Shown piece after piece: positions 43,223 through 52,376 of a stretch of DNA of 64,000 nt (its first letter is position 1; the number at the start of each line of letters is the position of its first letter). A program made the translations under genes and the position numbers. Origin of the DNA: an uncultured Vampirovibrio sp. (lineage in GTDB: Bacteria > Cyanobacteriota > Vampirovibrionia > Gastranaerophilales > Gastranaerophilaceae); the NCBI GenBank assembly GCA_910583875.1, contig CAJTXT010000007.1, positions 1 through 64,000 on the forward strand, written 5' to 3'. The notes under the pieces were generated by a model. It saw only the letters and a program-made list of their open reading frames with translations, was not told the origin of the DNA and did no database searches.

Positions 43223-45819
43223 TTTAGTTTATTCATAGCTTCGTTAAATTGAGCTTGTCTATTAGCTTTATTAAAGAATGGGAATCCTATAATTTTATAA
43301 TTATTATCATCAATAAGAGTTTTAACAGGTCTGCCAGATTCTTCAATTTGTAACAAGAATTCTTCTTTCCAAGAGTCTTTTTCTATAAGGTGTGAACCCT
43401 TTGGTTCAATAAATATTTGATATTGGTCTGTTGTATTATCTTCTTGTTTTGTCATAATAAGAACATAATCTGGTTCAAAGCGTTCTCCACCATTGAATGA
43501 GAATAGTTTTAATTGTCGTTCATTTCTTATCAGATAAACTTTGTCGTACTTGTTTTTCAAGTCTTGTACATGGTCTTTGAAGTAAGCAACAAATTCTTTT
43601 TCTTCACTTGTTCCATAATTATCAGTAAATACAAACCAGTCTTCATCAGATAAATTTACTTTTAAATGTTCAGATATAGCACCATGTGATTGCGACACTC
43701 CTTGTCCGTCACCATGTGGGTCTGTATAACTTACAGTCTTATCTCTAAAGATTTCATATAATTTTCTAGGTTTGAACTCTTTAGTTCCTTCATAGGTTTC
43801 TTCTATAGCAGAAATTTTATTTGAAATCTTACCCAATGCATATTTACATGCCAAATATAATTGCTCGTTCGTAATATTGGTTTCACTTATTCTTATGCTT
43901 AACTTGATATTACCAAGATATTTTGGGTCAGTTATAAATTGTTTAATTGATACTAGGTTAGGGTAATAATGTTTAAGGGTATTAAATTTAAATATGTTAT
44001 ATTGCCTTAAAACCTTATGTATTATAGGATAAGGAATATTTGATATAATAAACTCTTTTAATATTCCTCTTTCCCCTGTACTTGTATCATCTTTTGAAGT
44101 TTCTAATAGTGTAGTTGTACTTGAAGCCCCTGCGGATAAGTCATAATTATAAATAGTATCTCGCACAGACGGAAGAAGCTCGGTTATAGTATTTCTTGAT
44201 TTAACTACTCGTTCATTTTCAAATACTAAACCTTGTCTGTATAAATTATCATTCTTGAATTCATCTTTAAGTATATATGAACATTCTTGAATATTATCTG
44301 GCATTAAGCCTATACCTCTCATTGCAGTTGTAAGTTCTGAAATATAAGTAGAATTGTTCATACAATGATAATAGAGAGTTTCACATATCCTCAACTCATT
44401 TTCTATATCTTCGTCAAATTTACGCAAGAATCTTTCTGCTTTATCTGTTATTGTAAATGGGCAATATCTTGCACCACGACCGATTAATTGTGCTTCTTGA
44501 ATAGTTTGTTTTCCTGGTCCACCATGCCTTTCTGCACTTCGTGTTTCATAAAGCCTAACTATATCAAATAAGTTAAGAACATCCCACCCCTCATTTAATT
44601 GGTCAACGGCAAAGATACATCGTATTAAATTATTTCTATCTTCTAATGAGTTTATTTGTAGTTGATAGTTCCCCTTTTCTTCTTTACTGTTTACGGAAAC
44701 GCATTTTTCATCTGAAAAATCTTCTTTTATTTCTGCAATTAATTCCTCTGAACTTAAATGATTATCAAAATAGTTAAACATTTTAACAAGCAGTGGATGA
44801 CTGTTTTGTGTTCGAATCCTTGTAAAATCTGCTTCCGATAAATTTTCAATTAGTGGTCTAAATTGTTCTGTGTAAAACTTTTTGCTTGATTCTATCTTAT
44901 CACTTTTAAATAAGATTACAGGTTTAATTGTCTTTTTATTATCTTGAAACAACTTTAATCGATATTGACTTAATAAAATTGACTGTAATACCCTATCAAT
45001 TAAAGGCACATGTGATTGGAAAGTCTTAACTTCCTTTGAATAACGGTCTTCTCTAAACTTTTTCAATGGATAGTCAACAAGTATTTTCTTTTCATACTCA
45101 TTCATTATATACTGATTTTTTAAGTCGCAAGTTGCAGTAAATTCAAGTAACACATTATCTCTATCTGCATTGAAAATCCTGTTTACAGTTGTTTCCCAAT
45201 TACTCTTATCCTCTTTTTCACCTTTAGTTAAGCCCTTTTTTGTTTCTATATTTAAGTGGTGAGCTTCATCTGCTATAAGCACAATTTTCTTCTCGGCAAA
45301 GTCATCATCTGTCAAACCATTTTCTTTAAATTGGTTAAGGCTCATGTGCAACCCTTGAATAGTTGTAAAACAGATGTTTATATCATCTTTATTGCAACCT
45401 TGAAAATTATCTACTGTACGGATTTTAATTTGTTCACCGTCAATATTTATTTCATCATTGAATAAGTATTTGCTTGAAGTTTGATTTATAAAGTTATCTT
45501 TGGTTTTTTGTACAATATTATCCGTATTAACAAAGAACAAGAAATTTCTATAACCTTTTTTGTATAGATACAAGATAAGTCCTGCCATTATAAGAGTTTT
45601 ACCACTACCAGTTGCCATGTGCAATAACACTTGAGATGGTTTACGACACAGTTTTTCACTTTCAAAGTATGTTATAAAGTTTCTAAAAGCCATTTCTTGA
45701 TATGGTCTGATAGAATATTTTTGAGTAAGATTTCTTACTACATACTTAGGTAATTCCTTATATGCTTCTGGGACATACTCTTTAATAGTATTTATCTCTT
45801 CAAATAAGAATTTACCCAT
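43219..45819 (-). CDS. Type III restriction enzyme, Res subunit
   Basis: An 866-residue helicase-nuclease. Walker A is MATGSGKT at 69-76, and DEAH at 184-187 lies in LIADEAHHLN. Later helicase motifs include FAVDQLNEGWDVLNLFDIV and EAQLIGRGARYCPF. Near the C-terminus FEPDYVLIM and IFIEPKGSH supply the D...E-x-K of the PD-(D/E)XK nuclease. It cleaves DNA after ATP-driven translocation or diffusion and collision of two complexes, and needs the Mod partner. It starts 2 bp after mod, so the two are co-translated. The size fits the family (EcoP15I Res about 970). Confidence 0.93.
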   Translation of the reverse strand: MGKFLFEEINTIKEYVPEAYKELPKYVVRNLTQKYSIRPYQEMAFRNFITYFESEKLCRKPSQVLLHMATGSGKTLIMAGLILYLYKKGYRNFLFFVNTDNIVQKTKDNFINQTSSKYLFNDEINIDGEQIKIRTVDNFQGCNKDDINICFTTIQGLHMSLNQFKENGLTDDDFAEKKIVLIADEAHHLNIETKKGLTKGEKEDKSNWETTVNRIFNADRDNVLLEFTATCDLKNQYIMNEYEKKILVDYPLKKFREDRYSKEVKTFQSHVPLIDRVLQSILLSQYRLKLFQDNKKTIKPVILFKSDKIESSKKFYTEQFRPLIENLSEADFTRIRTQNSHPLLVKMFNYFDNHLSSEELIAEIKEDFSDEKCVSVNSKEEKGNYQLQINSLEDRNNLIRCIFAVDQLNEGWDVLNLFDIVRLYETRSAERHGGPGKQTIQEAQLIGRGARYCPFTITDKAERFLRKFDEDIENELRICETLYYHCMNNSTYISELTTAMRGIGLMPDNIQECSYILKDEFKNDNLYRQGLVFENERVVKSRNTITELLPSVRDTIYNYDLSAGASSTTTLLETSKDDTSTGERGILKEFIISNIPYPIIHKVLRQYNIFKFNTLKHYYPNLVSIKQFITDPKYLGNIKLSIRISETNITNEQLYLACKYALGKISNKISAIEETYEGTKEFKPRKLYEIFRDKTVSYTDPHGDGQGVSQSHGAISEHLKVNLSDEDWFVFTDNYGTSEEKEFVAYFKDHVQDLKNKYDKVYLIRNERQLKLFSFNGGERFEPDYVLIMTKQEDNTTDQYQIFIEPKGSHLIEKDSWKEEFLLQIEESGRPVKTLIDDNNYKIIGFPFFNKANRQAQFNEAMNKLN

Positions 45820-45821
45820 GC

Positions 45822-47498
45822 TTATACTTCCTCTCCATAAAAACTTCTTGCAAAGGCTTTTTCTTCTTCTGTTACAGCAAGGTCTTCATCTTCCATATCA
45901 CAATAATTAACATATAACAGATTCTTGTCTAATACTTGAATTAAGAAATTCCGTTTGTCATCTATTGATAATTCTTTAAAGTCTTGTTCGGATTCTCTAA
46001 GTTTGTTAATATCAACTTTATAACTAATAAATTCAGATTCAGTAATTTCTTTATACAAGTCTTTCAGCTTGTTATCATCTGCAACTTGTATTTCATCTAT
46101 ATACTTATGGTTCAGCTCTTTCAATTCACAGTAAACAAAACTTCCCCCACCTTGCCAGTTAACAGCTTTTGATATTCCTGTTTCATCTCCTCTTAATACA
46201 TTCTGTACCCGTTTTACACTATTAATTTCACCATAATCTAATTGTTCAATACCAATCCATTGACGATTGATTTTCTGTGCAACAGCTCCTGTTGTACCTG
46301 TTCCAAAGTGAAAATCCAATACAATGTCTTTTTCATTAGTACACATTTCAATAATTCTTTGTAATAATTTTTCTGGTTTTTGCCCTTGAAATCCTATTAA
46401 TTCTGTCCTGTATCTATCTGTTGAGTATATATCTATCCACCAATCCTCTAATTTTTTCCCTCTTGCTTCAACTTCCTCTTTAAAAGATTCTTTTGTTTCT
46501 GTACTACCAAAGACTTGTCCAGTATTGTGAACCCCACTTTTATGAGCTATGTATGGCATATTAATTTTAGCCTCATTTGTTTTACCATAAAATAATATAT
46601 CATCATGTTTTCTTGGTAAAAAATCTGTAGCTCCAGCTGGTCCTGTATAACACCATACAATATTATTCTTAAAATTATCTTTGCCAAAAATCTCATCCAT
46701 CAATATTTTACAATAATGACTTTCGTTAAAATCTAAATGAACTAATATGCAACCATTATTCGATAGTAATTGTTTAGCTATTAATAGTCTGTTTTTCATA
46801 AAGGTTAGCCATGTAGAGTGATTGAAATTATCATTATATCTGAATGAATCTTTTTCTGTATTAAATGGAGGATCAATATATATGCACTTAACTCTGCCTT
46901 CATATCTTTTTAATATTGAAGATAATGCAAGCAAATTATTGCCTTTAATTAGTAAATTATCTGTATCATTAAATTCAGTTATAGATTCTTCTCCGTCTTT
47001 AGTATATTTTTTCATATTTGTAAATACTTTTGGAGCAAGAAGTCTATCAACATCATCTGGGGCAAGTAATTCATTGTAAAATATTTCACCCCTTTTCTGG
47101 TCTTCTTTTGTTTGTCCGCCTTCTAACACACAGTCTTTATAAGGGAACGATAAAACAACATCATTTTTAGATGAAATAAATTGTTCTCTACTATCAATAA
47201 GTCCGATAGTATTCTTAAACCTTGTATATGAATCTTGTAAGAATGCTTTGTTATTTACTGCCCAACCAAAAGCAGTCTTATCAAAAACTAAAGTTCCATC
47301 AATATCTACAAAAAACTTTTCTTTCATTCTTTCATTAGATAAAAGCAATTTAATCAAGTCTTTATCCATTTTCATGGCACATTCATAAACTTTGTTTCTC
47401 AAAAGGTCTTTGCCATTATCAGCGTAAAATCTCTTGTCTGGATCATTCTCTAACAAGTCTAATAGCTCGAAATAAAATCCTTCTCTCTCTTCTGTCAT
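45822..47498 (-). CDS. Type III DNA methyltransferase, Mod subunit
   Basis: A 558-residue N6-adenine methyltransferase of the beta group (catalytic motif before the SAM-binding motif). Motif IV is DPPFN at 209-213 and motif I is DFHFGTGTTG at 395-404. The DPPF form rather than DPPY is usual in this group. The region between (about 270-390) contains the likely target-recognition domain, with GPAGATDFLPRKHDD. It methylates the recognition site and gives Res its specificity. It is first in the mod-res operon. The recognition sequence cannot be read from the protein. Confidence 0.93.
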   Translation of the reverse strand: MTEEREGFYFELLDLLENDPDKRFYADNGKDLLRNKVYECAMKMDKDLIKLLLSNERMKEKFFVDIDGTLVFDKTAFGWAVNNKAFLQDSYTRFKNTIGLIDSREQFISSKNDVVLSFPYKDCVLEGGQTKEDQKRGEIFYNELLAPDDVDRLLAPKVFTNMKKYTKDGEESITEFNDTDNLLIKGNNLLALSSILKRYEGRVKCIYIDPPFNTEKDSFRYNDNFNHSTWLTFMKNRLLIAKQLLSNNGCILVHLDFNESHYCKILMDEIFGKDNFKNNIVWCYTGPAGATDFLPRKHDDILFYGKTNEAKINMPYIAHKSGVHNTGQVFGSTETKESFKEEVEARGKKLEDWWIDIYSTDRYRTELIGFQGQKPEKLLQRIIEMCTNEKDIVLDFHFGTGTTGAVAQKINRQWIGIEQLDYGEINSVKRVQNVLRGDETGISKAVNWQGGGSFVYCELKELNHKYIDEIQVADDNKLKDLYKEITESEFISYKVDINKLRESEQDFKELSIDDKRNFLIQVLDKNLLYVNYCDMEDEDLAVTEEEKAFARSFYGEEV

Positions 47499-48006
47499 AA
47501 TTTATCCTTTGGTTACAAATATACCATCCTAACAAATCTTAATAAAAATCCCCAAGTAGTACATCATTCAGAAGATTGAATAATATCTAATAACTATTCT
47601 TTTCTATTCTTTGTTAAATCAACGAACAAAAAACTTTTCTTGTTATTCTTTTTCTCTATAGTTTTTATTTTCTACATCATTAAAAATTTCTATACAAAAA
47701 TTATTATAAATATATCTTGAACTAATACAAAATCTTCACTTCTATAAATATATATAATCAGAAGTTATTATTTGTAATTGAAAGTATAGCGGCCGTCGCG
47801 AGGAAAGACGAGTGGCAATAAAAAAAGACCTACCGAAGTAAGTCTTTTAAATGGCGGGACCGACGAGGCTCACTGTGTCTGTTTGCGGGGCAGAAAAAGG
47901 TGACTAAATGTCACGTTTTTCGTGGAGTAGGAACAAAAAAAGAGAAAGAAAAAGAGAGCAAAAAGAGGGAGCGGCCGTCGCGAGGAGAGGCTAGTGGCAA
48001 TAAAAA
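47499..48006. other. Gene-free right end of the island
   Basis: Up to 47787 this is very AT-rich DNA upstream of mod with no supported gene. It then carries direct repeat B, an 88-bp intervening piece (47872-47959) with a GTGACTAAATGTCAC palindrome, and the start of repeat C. An apparent reading frame over the tRNA is spurious. Confidence 0.6.
47788..47871. repeat. Direct repeat B: second attachment-site copy
   Basis: Matches 42106-42189 almost base for base, from AGCGGCCGTCGCGAGGA through the terminator to GGCGGGACCGACGAGGCTC. It keeps only the last 20 bases of tRNA-Asp. It is closer to A than to C at the GAGACGAG positions. Confidence 0.85.
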
Positions 48007-48080
48007 AAGACCTACCGAAGTAAGTCTTTAAATGGCGGGACCGACGAGGCTCGAACTCGCGACCTTCTGCGTGACAGGCA
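47960..48080. repeat. Direct repeat C: part of the intact tRNA-Asp locus
   Basis: The third copy of the repeat, continuous with the complete tRNA-Asp. It differs from A by a GCTAGTGG / ACGAGTGG change and one T fewer after the terminator. Confidence 0.85.
48007..48028 (-). terminator. tRNA-Asp terminator with UUCG loop
   Basis: On the minus strand AAGACTTAC-TTCG-GTAGGTCTT followed by TTTTT, directly after the CCA end. Copies of the same terminator occur in repeats A and B. Confidence 0.85.
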
Positions 48081-48110
48081 GACACTCTAACCAAACTGAG
48101 CTACGATCCC
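48033..48110 (-). tRNA. tRNA-Asp(GTC), integration target
   Basis: Acceptor GGGATCG with CGGTCCC, anticodon stem TCTGC/GCAGA enclosing CTGTCAC (anticodon GTC), T-loop TTCGAGC, discriminator G and an encoded CCA. Partial copies of its 3' half at 42170-42217 and 47852-47871 mark integration events. Confidence 0.96.
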
Positions 48111-48236
48111 ATTGCTTTCGAAATTTATTATATGCGGAACAAAAAAAAATTGCAATACATTTTTTGTAATTATTTTACTAATAATCTTTTTGCAATATAA
48201 TGAAATATATAATTATACAGGATTACGAGGAAAATT

Positions 48237-50264
48237 ATGAATAAATATTTATTGGAAATAGGAACGGAAGAATTAGCTTATAAGTTTATTCCTTCTGCTA
48301 TGGAACAATTAAAAAATGAATTTTCTAAAACTTTGGAAGAAAATGAAATTAAATTCTCTGATATAAAAATTTATGCAACTCCAAGAAGACTTGCTGTTTT
48401 AATTGAAGATGTTGCTGAAAAACAAGAAGATGTACAAAAAACAGTTAAAGGTCCTATTGCAACTATTGCTTATGATGAAAACGGCAATTTGACAAAGGCG
48501 GCATTGGGTTTTGCTAATAAAAACGGTGTTAATCCTGAAAATTTATATAAACAAGATAATTATGTTTGGGCAAAAATTGAACAAAAAGGTAAAGATACAA
48601 AGGAATTATTAAAGGCTGTTGTACCTCAAATTATATTGAAATTAAAAGGTACTCACTTTATGAGATGGGCTGATTTGGATATTAAATTTCAACGTCCTAT
48701 CAGATGGATTGTTTCTTTATTTAATAATGAAATTGTTGAATTTGAGGTTGCGAATGTTAAAGCTTCTAATGTTTCAAGAGGTCACAGATTTTCTAAAACG
48801 GAAGTTGAAATTAAAAATCCCGATGAATATTTGACAGTACTTGAAAATGCAAATGTTATTGCTGATGTTGCGAAACGAAAAGAAGTTATAACAAAACTTG
48901 CTACTGAAAAAGCAAAAGAAATCGGTGCAGATATTGTTATTGATGAAGACTTATTGGATGAAGTTACTTTTATCACAGAATGGCCGATTCCTGTTATTTG
49001 TTCTTTTGAAGAAAAATATCTTCAAATACCTGAAAAAGTTGCTGTTACTGTTATGGCGGTTCATCAAAGATACTTCCCGCTTTATAAAGACGGTAAACTT
49101 TTAAATAAATTTATTACAATGAGCAACTATGTCGGGGATGTTTTTGAAAACATTAAAGCCGGTAATGAAAGAGTTGTTAGAGCAAGACTTGAAGATGCTG
49201 TCTTCTTTGTACAGGAAGATACTCAAAAACCGCTTGCTGATTATTTAGAAGAGTTAAAGGGAGTAACTTTCCAAAAAGGTTTTGGCTCTGTTTATGATAA
49301 AACTCAAAGAATATGTAAACTTTCAAAAGTGCTTGAAAAACAATTAGGAATTGATAATTCAAATGTTGAAAGAACAGCTCTTCTTTGTAAAGTTGATTTA
49401 GTTACTAAATTGGTATTTGAATTTACTGAACTTCAAGGCTATATCGGTGCGGATTATGCTTTAAGAAGCGGAGAAACAAAAGAAGTTTCAACGGGTATTA
49501 TGGAACATTATTTCCCGTTGAATGCTGATTCTGAACCTGCTGAATCAATTGAAGGGCAAATTGTCGGTATTGCAGATAAGATGGATACGGTTGTTACTGT
49601 ATTTGCGGACGGTAAAAAGATTTCTGGCTCTCAAGACCCATTAGGCGTAAGACGCGCAACTTTGGGTATCTTAAAAACGGTTCTTCAAAAAGATTTGAAT
49701 GTTAATATTACAGAGCTTTTAAAAGAAACAATTAAGCTTCTTCCTGTTCAAGTTGAAGATGAAAATAAATTATTTGAAACAATAAAAGATTTCTTTGAAC
49801 AACGTTTAATTGTATTCTTATCAGATAAATATAAACACGACGTTCTTGAAGCTTGCATTAGCAACAAAGATGTTTTAAGTGATTTAAAAGACTTTATTAA
49901 ACGTTTAAATATTGTTTCAGATATTATTAAAAAAGACAATTATGCTCAATTCCATGAGGGGGTTAACCGTATCATAAGACTAATTAAGAACGAAAACAAT
50001 TTTGCTTCAGTTGATGAAAGCTTATTTGTTATTGATGCTGAAAAGAATTTATGGAATGCGGTTAAAAATATAGATGAAAATGCTTTATCTTATGAAGAAT
50101 TAGAAGAAAAATTGGTTGGTGTGATACCTGCTATATCAGAATTTTTTGATAAAGTTTTAGTTATGGATAAAGATGAAAAAATTAAACAAAACAGATTGAG
50201 CCTTCTTTATTCGATAAAACAAAAATTTGCTAAGATTGCGGATTTTAGTAAAATTGTTTTCTAA
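48237..50264 (+). CDS. glyS: Glycyl-tRNA synthetase beta subunit
   Basis: A 675-residue GlyS of the bacterial heterotetrameric enzyme, which contributes tRNA binding and part of catalysis. MNKYLLEIGTEELAYKFIP is the classic start; THFMRWADLDIKFQRPIRW, VMAVHQRYFPLY, FVQEDTQKPLADYLEEL and IADKMDTVVTVFADG are conserved blocks. The C-terminal anticodon-binding region ends the protein. The alpha subunit gene (glyQ) is not in the window. A 50-bp segment of its 3' part (50089-50138) is duplicated downstream at 50382-50431. Confidence 0.96.
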   Translation: MNKYLLEIGTEELAYKFIPSAMEQLKNEFSKTLEENEIKFSDIKIYATPRRLAVLIEDVAEKQEDVQKTVKGPIATIAYDENGNLTKAALGFANKNGVNPENLYKQDNYVWAKIEQKGKDTKELLKAVVPQIILKLKGTHFMRWADLDIKFQRPIRWIVSLFNNEIVEFEVANVKASNVSRGHRFSKTEVEIKNPDEYLTVLENANVIADVAKRKEVITKLATEKAKEIGADIVIDEDLLDEVTFITEWPIPVICSFEEKYLQIPEKVAVTVMAVHQRYFPLYKDGKLLNKFITMSNYVGDVFENIKAGNERVVRARLEDAVFFVQEDTQKPLADYLEELKGVTFQKGFGSVYDKTQRICKLSKVLEKQLGIDNSNVERTALLCKVDLVTKLVFEFTELQGYIGADYALRSGETKEVSTGIMEHYFPLNADSEPAESIEGQIVGIADKMDTVVTVFADGKKISGSQDPLGVRRATLGILKTVLQKDLNVNITELLKETIKLLPVQVEDENKLFETIKDFFEQRLIVFLSDKYKHDVLEACISNKDVLSDLKDFIKRLNIVSDIIKKDNYAQFHEGVNRIIRLIKNENNFASVDESLFVIDAEKNLWNAVKNIDENALSYEELEEKLVGVIPAISEFFDKVLVMDKDEKIKQNRLSLLYSIKQKFAKIADFSKIVF

Positions 50265-50282
50265 ATTGAATATAACAAAAAT

Positions 50283-50314
50283 AAAAAAGTCTGAATTAAT
50301 CTTCAGGCTTTTTT
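50283..50314 (+). terminator. Terminator of glyS
   Basis: AAAAAAGTCTGAA pairs with TTCAGGCTTTTTT (one G-T pair) around a 6-nt loop, 18 bp after the stop. Confidence 0.8.
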
Positions 50315-50381
50315 ATTTTTGTTTAGTTTGAATTCTTTGAGAATTAACATTTTTATATTGAGTTAAAATCTAACCTACGGA

Positions 50382-50431
50382 CTTATGAAGAATTAGAAGA
50401 AAAATTGGTTGGTGTGATACCTGCTATTTCA
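50382..50431 (+). repeat. Duplicated 50-bp fragment of glyS
   Basis: CTTATGAAGAATTAGAAGAA and the following 30 bases repeat 50089-50138 with a single A-to-T difference. The fragment ends 4 bp before the left end of the RAYT relic. It is out of context and untranslated. Confidence 0.88.
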
Positions 50432-50435
50432 ATAT

Positions 50436-50670
50436 GTAGGGTGCAAAAAGGTACGTTTGCACCAAAATCAAAAAACATGATAAAATTCATAAATGCCAAA
50501 TTATAAACGATTATATGTCGATGGAAATAATTACATCTTTTTTACGATAGTCACACAATATCGTATAAAAATATTAATTTCAAATATAGAATTATTAAGA
50601 TACAAATGGAATAAATGAAATTGAGTTTGAATAGATTTTATTGGTGCAAACGTTCCTTTTTGCACCCTAC
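50436..50670. mobile_element. RAYT-type element relic with palindromic inverted ends
   Basis: The 28-bp ends 50436-50463 and 50643-50670 are inverted copies with one mismatch. Each end is itself a hairpin with GGTGCAAA and TTTGCACC arms. Between them lies the start of a REP-associated tyrosine transposase. The size (235 bp) shows an internal deletion. Confidence 0.75.
50493..50618 (+). pseudogene. REP-associated tyrosine transposase (TnpA_REP) N-terminal remnant
   Basis: Reads MPNYKRLYVDGNNYIFFTIV then TQYRIKILISNIELLR and stops. MPNYRR-x-Y-x-GG-x-YFFT is the characteristic opening of RAYT proteins of the Y1/IS200 superfamily. The HUH motif and catalytic tyrosine that would follow are missing, so the gene is a non-functional fragment of 41 codons. 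Confidence 0.72.
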
Positions 50671-50723
50671 TTGCTGGATAATCTTTTAAATCTTGATTAC
50701 AATTTGTCATAGTACCTCTAATC

Positions 50724-51695
50724 TTACATTCTATTTACTAAATAATTACATTCTTTTTTTAGGAGAGTTGTTATTTCTTTATTTTCTTCAAAACCAGACT
50801 TAACAGCTAGTTCATATCTGTCAAAAATTTCTTTATTCTCACAAAAAGTAACTTTGTTATATTGATAATCCATTTTTATAATATTTGATGAAAAATTTCC
50901 CAAGAAAGTGCCAATAGAACTTTGAAACATTTTCTGGTAGCGAGTTTTTCCAAAAAATGATCTATATTGACGACTATTTGTATTTTCTTCAAATAACCAT
51001 ATATCATCATACGATAATAAAATATATCTATAATCATTTAATAAATTTATATTATATTCAGAATCTGCGAATGCTATATATGTAGATGCTAAGTATGGAT
51101 AAAGTGCCAATCTGTTTGGTATTTTGTACTTGCGCGTAGCACCATTAACGTCTAAAAAATATTCTAATGATTTTTCTCTGTCTTTATATTCAATTAAAAC
51201 TTTATGTAACTCATTAATATATTTTTGTTTATAGTTATTATATTCATTAATTGAATTTTTATTTTCATTACTATGTTTTTCTTTATATTTTATAAATTCT
51301 TGATTTATATAATAAAAATTTCCAAGAGCATTATATACATTTGAACTAAAGGAATTATACAAATTTAGATATTGATTAAAAAGATTATTTCTTATTGTAC
51401 AAGCCAATTTTGAATCTTGAAGTCCTAATTTATCTATGTTTATTAATATTTCATATGTGTATTTATAATTTGCAGTTCTAATAGATAGTAAGGGATTATC
51501 CTTAGGAAAATACTGTAAATTTATAATATACGGATATATTAAAATTAGAATAAATATTAATATTTTATGTCCTCTTGTTAGTTTGGGTTTTGTAAGATAT
51601 ACACTACAAACCAGACTCTTCTTTTGTTTTGAATCTACGTTATTCATTTCTATTTCTTTGTTTATTTTTTTTCTATTATTTCTATTTTTCCCCAT
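50724..51695 (-). CDS. Single-pass membrane protein of unknown function (323 aa)
   Basis: Unrecognised. A basic cytoplasmic N-terminus (about 45 residues, MGKNRNNRKK) precedes one membrane helix (KILIFILILIYPYIINL), leaving about 255 residues outside. That part is Tyr/Asn-rich and mostly helical (LFNQYLNLYNSFSSNVYNAL, NYKQKYINELHKVLIEYKDR). Cys residues occur at four places (VCSVY, ACTIR, TFCEN, KECNY). The ribosome site is weak. There is no operon partner: an Xre gene lies 265 bp upstream and the RAYT relic downstream. Confidence 0.6.
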   Translation of the reverse strand: MGKNRNNRKKINKEIEMNNVDSKQKKSLVCSVYLTKPKLTRGHKILIFILILIYPYIINLQYFPKDNPLLSIRTANYKYTYEILINIDKLGLQDSKLACTIRNNLFNQYLNLYNSFSSNVYNALGNFYYINQEFIKYKEKHSNENKNSINEYNNYKQKYINELHKVLIEYKDREKSLEYFLDVNGATRKYKIPNRLALYPYLASTYIAFADSEYNINLLNDYRYILLSYDDIWLFEENTNSRQYRSFFGKTRYQKMFQSSIGTFLGNFSSNIIKMDYQYNKVTFCENKEIFDRYELAVKSGFEENKEITTLLKKECNYLVNRM

Positions 51696-51794
51696 TTCAA
51701 ACCATTTTCCTATTTATCTCTTCTTAATCCATACAACAACCTACTAACTTTTAATTAGAAAAAAAGTTTTATGAAGTTATTTCTAATTGATAAG

Positions 51795-51815
51795 ATTCCG
51801 AAACAAGTTCGGAAT
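51795..51815. repeat. Short dispersed hairpin, ATTCCGAA stem
   Basis: ATTCCGAA-ACAAG-TTCGGAAT with TAAG before and GACAAC after; same orientation as the copy at 3835. Confidence 0.75.
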
Positions 51816-51960
51816 GACAACAAGATATGTAAATTCCTTTTTGTATTTTGTTAAACTCAAAACTACAGACTTTATTTTTATTAATAGCTTATTTTACTAT
51901 TATTTTCTTGTTCTTGTAAACCCAGATATGTTATAAATGTTACACTTTTAGCTTTTTAAA

Positions 51961-52185
51961 TTAGAACTTAAATAAATCTTTTAATTCAATCTTCAGCACT
52001 ATAGATGTTAAAATAATTTTATCAAAGCTTAAATTCCGTTTTCCTGTTTCCACCTTAGCTATATGTTCACGATAAACGCCTATTAATTCTGCCAAATTTT
52101 CTTGAGTTAGATTTTTTGATTTTCTTATTTTTGCTAAATTTCTTGCAAATTTGTATTTAATTTCTTTAATCTCTGTCTTGTACAT
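51961..52185 (-). CDS. Xre-family transcriptional regulator (74 aa)
   Basis: A compact Cro/C1-type HTH: FARNLAKIRKSKNLTQENLAELIGVYREHIAKVETGKRNLSFDK is textbook, with the TQENLAEL helix and the IAKVETGKR signature. I use the ATG at 52185, preceded by AAAGGCAG; the reading upstream to 52287 crosses repeat-rich DNA and is unlikely. It is a single gene flanked by dispersed hairpins on its upstream side, with no phage or toxin partner, so its target is unknown. Confidence 0.82.
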   Translation of the reverse strand: MYKTEIKEIKYKFARNLAKIRKSKNLTQENLAELIGVYREHIAKVETGKRNLSFDKIILTSIVLKIELKDLFKF

Positions 52186-52263
52186 ACTTTCTGCCTTTCG
52201 TCTTTTGTACAAGACAATAAAATTATTAATATAATTTGAAAAATATATATTGATATAATTGTC

Positions 52264-52316
52264 ATGCTGAACTTGTAATAAAAACATAAATTGTCACCCT
52301 GAATTTATTTCAGGGT
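52264..52316. repeat. Half copy and full copy of the short dispersed hairpin
   Basis: ATGCTGAACTTGT at 52264-52276 is a left half only. A full ACCCTGAA-TTTAT-TTCAGGGT hairpin follows at 52296-52316. They lie in the 301-bp gap upstream of the Xre gene, which otherwise shows no gene. Confidence 0.7.
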
Positions 52317-52376
52317 CTTACCAACAAAGTGTAACTGCTTTTAAATAAAATAAGTTCTATGCTTTAATTTAAAATT

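Larger units (their letters stand above)
42218..47787. mobile_element. 5.6-kb island at tRNA-Asp carrying type III restriction-modification
   Basis: The interval between direct repeats A and B holds only a BRO-N gene and the Res and Mod genes. No integrase, relaxase or transposase is encoded. It could have moved with an integrase supplied elsewhere, or be the remnant of a larger element. The intact tRNA-Asp at the right end was preserved. Confidence 0.8.

Noticed and set aside
42380..47498. The island as an intact prophage
   Set aside because: Only BRO-N is phage-like. There are no structural, packaging, lysis or integrase genes.
47870..48094. Open frame on the minus strand over the tRNA-Asp region
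   Set aside because: It reads through the tRNA and its terminator and has no ribosome site; spurious.
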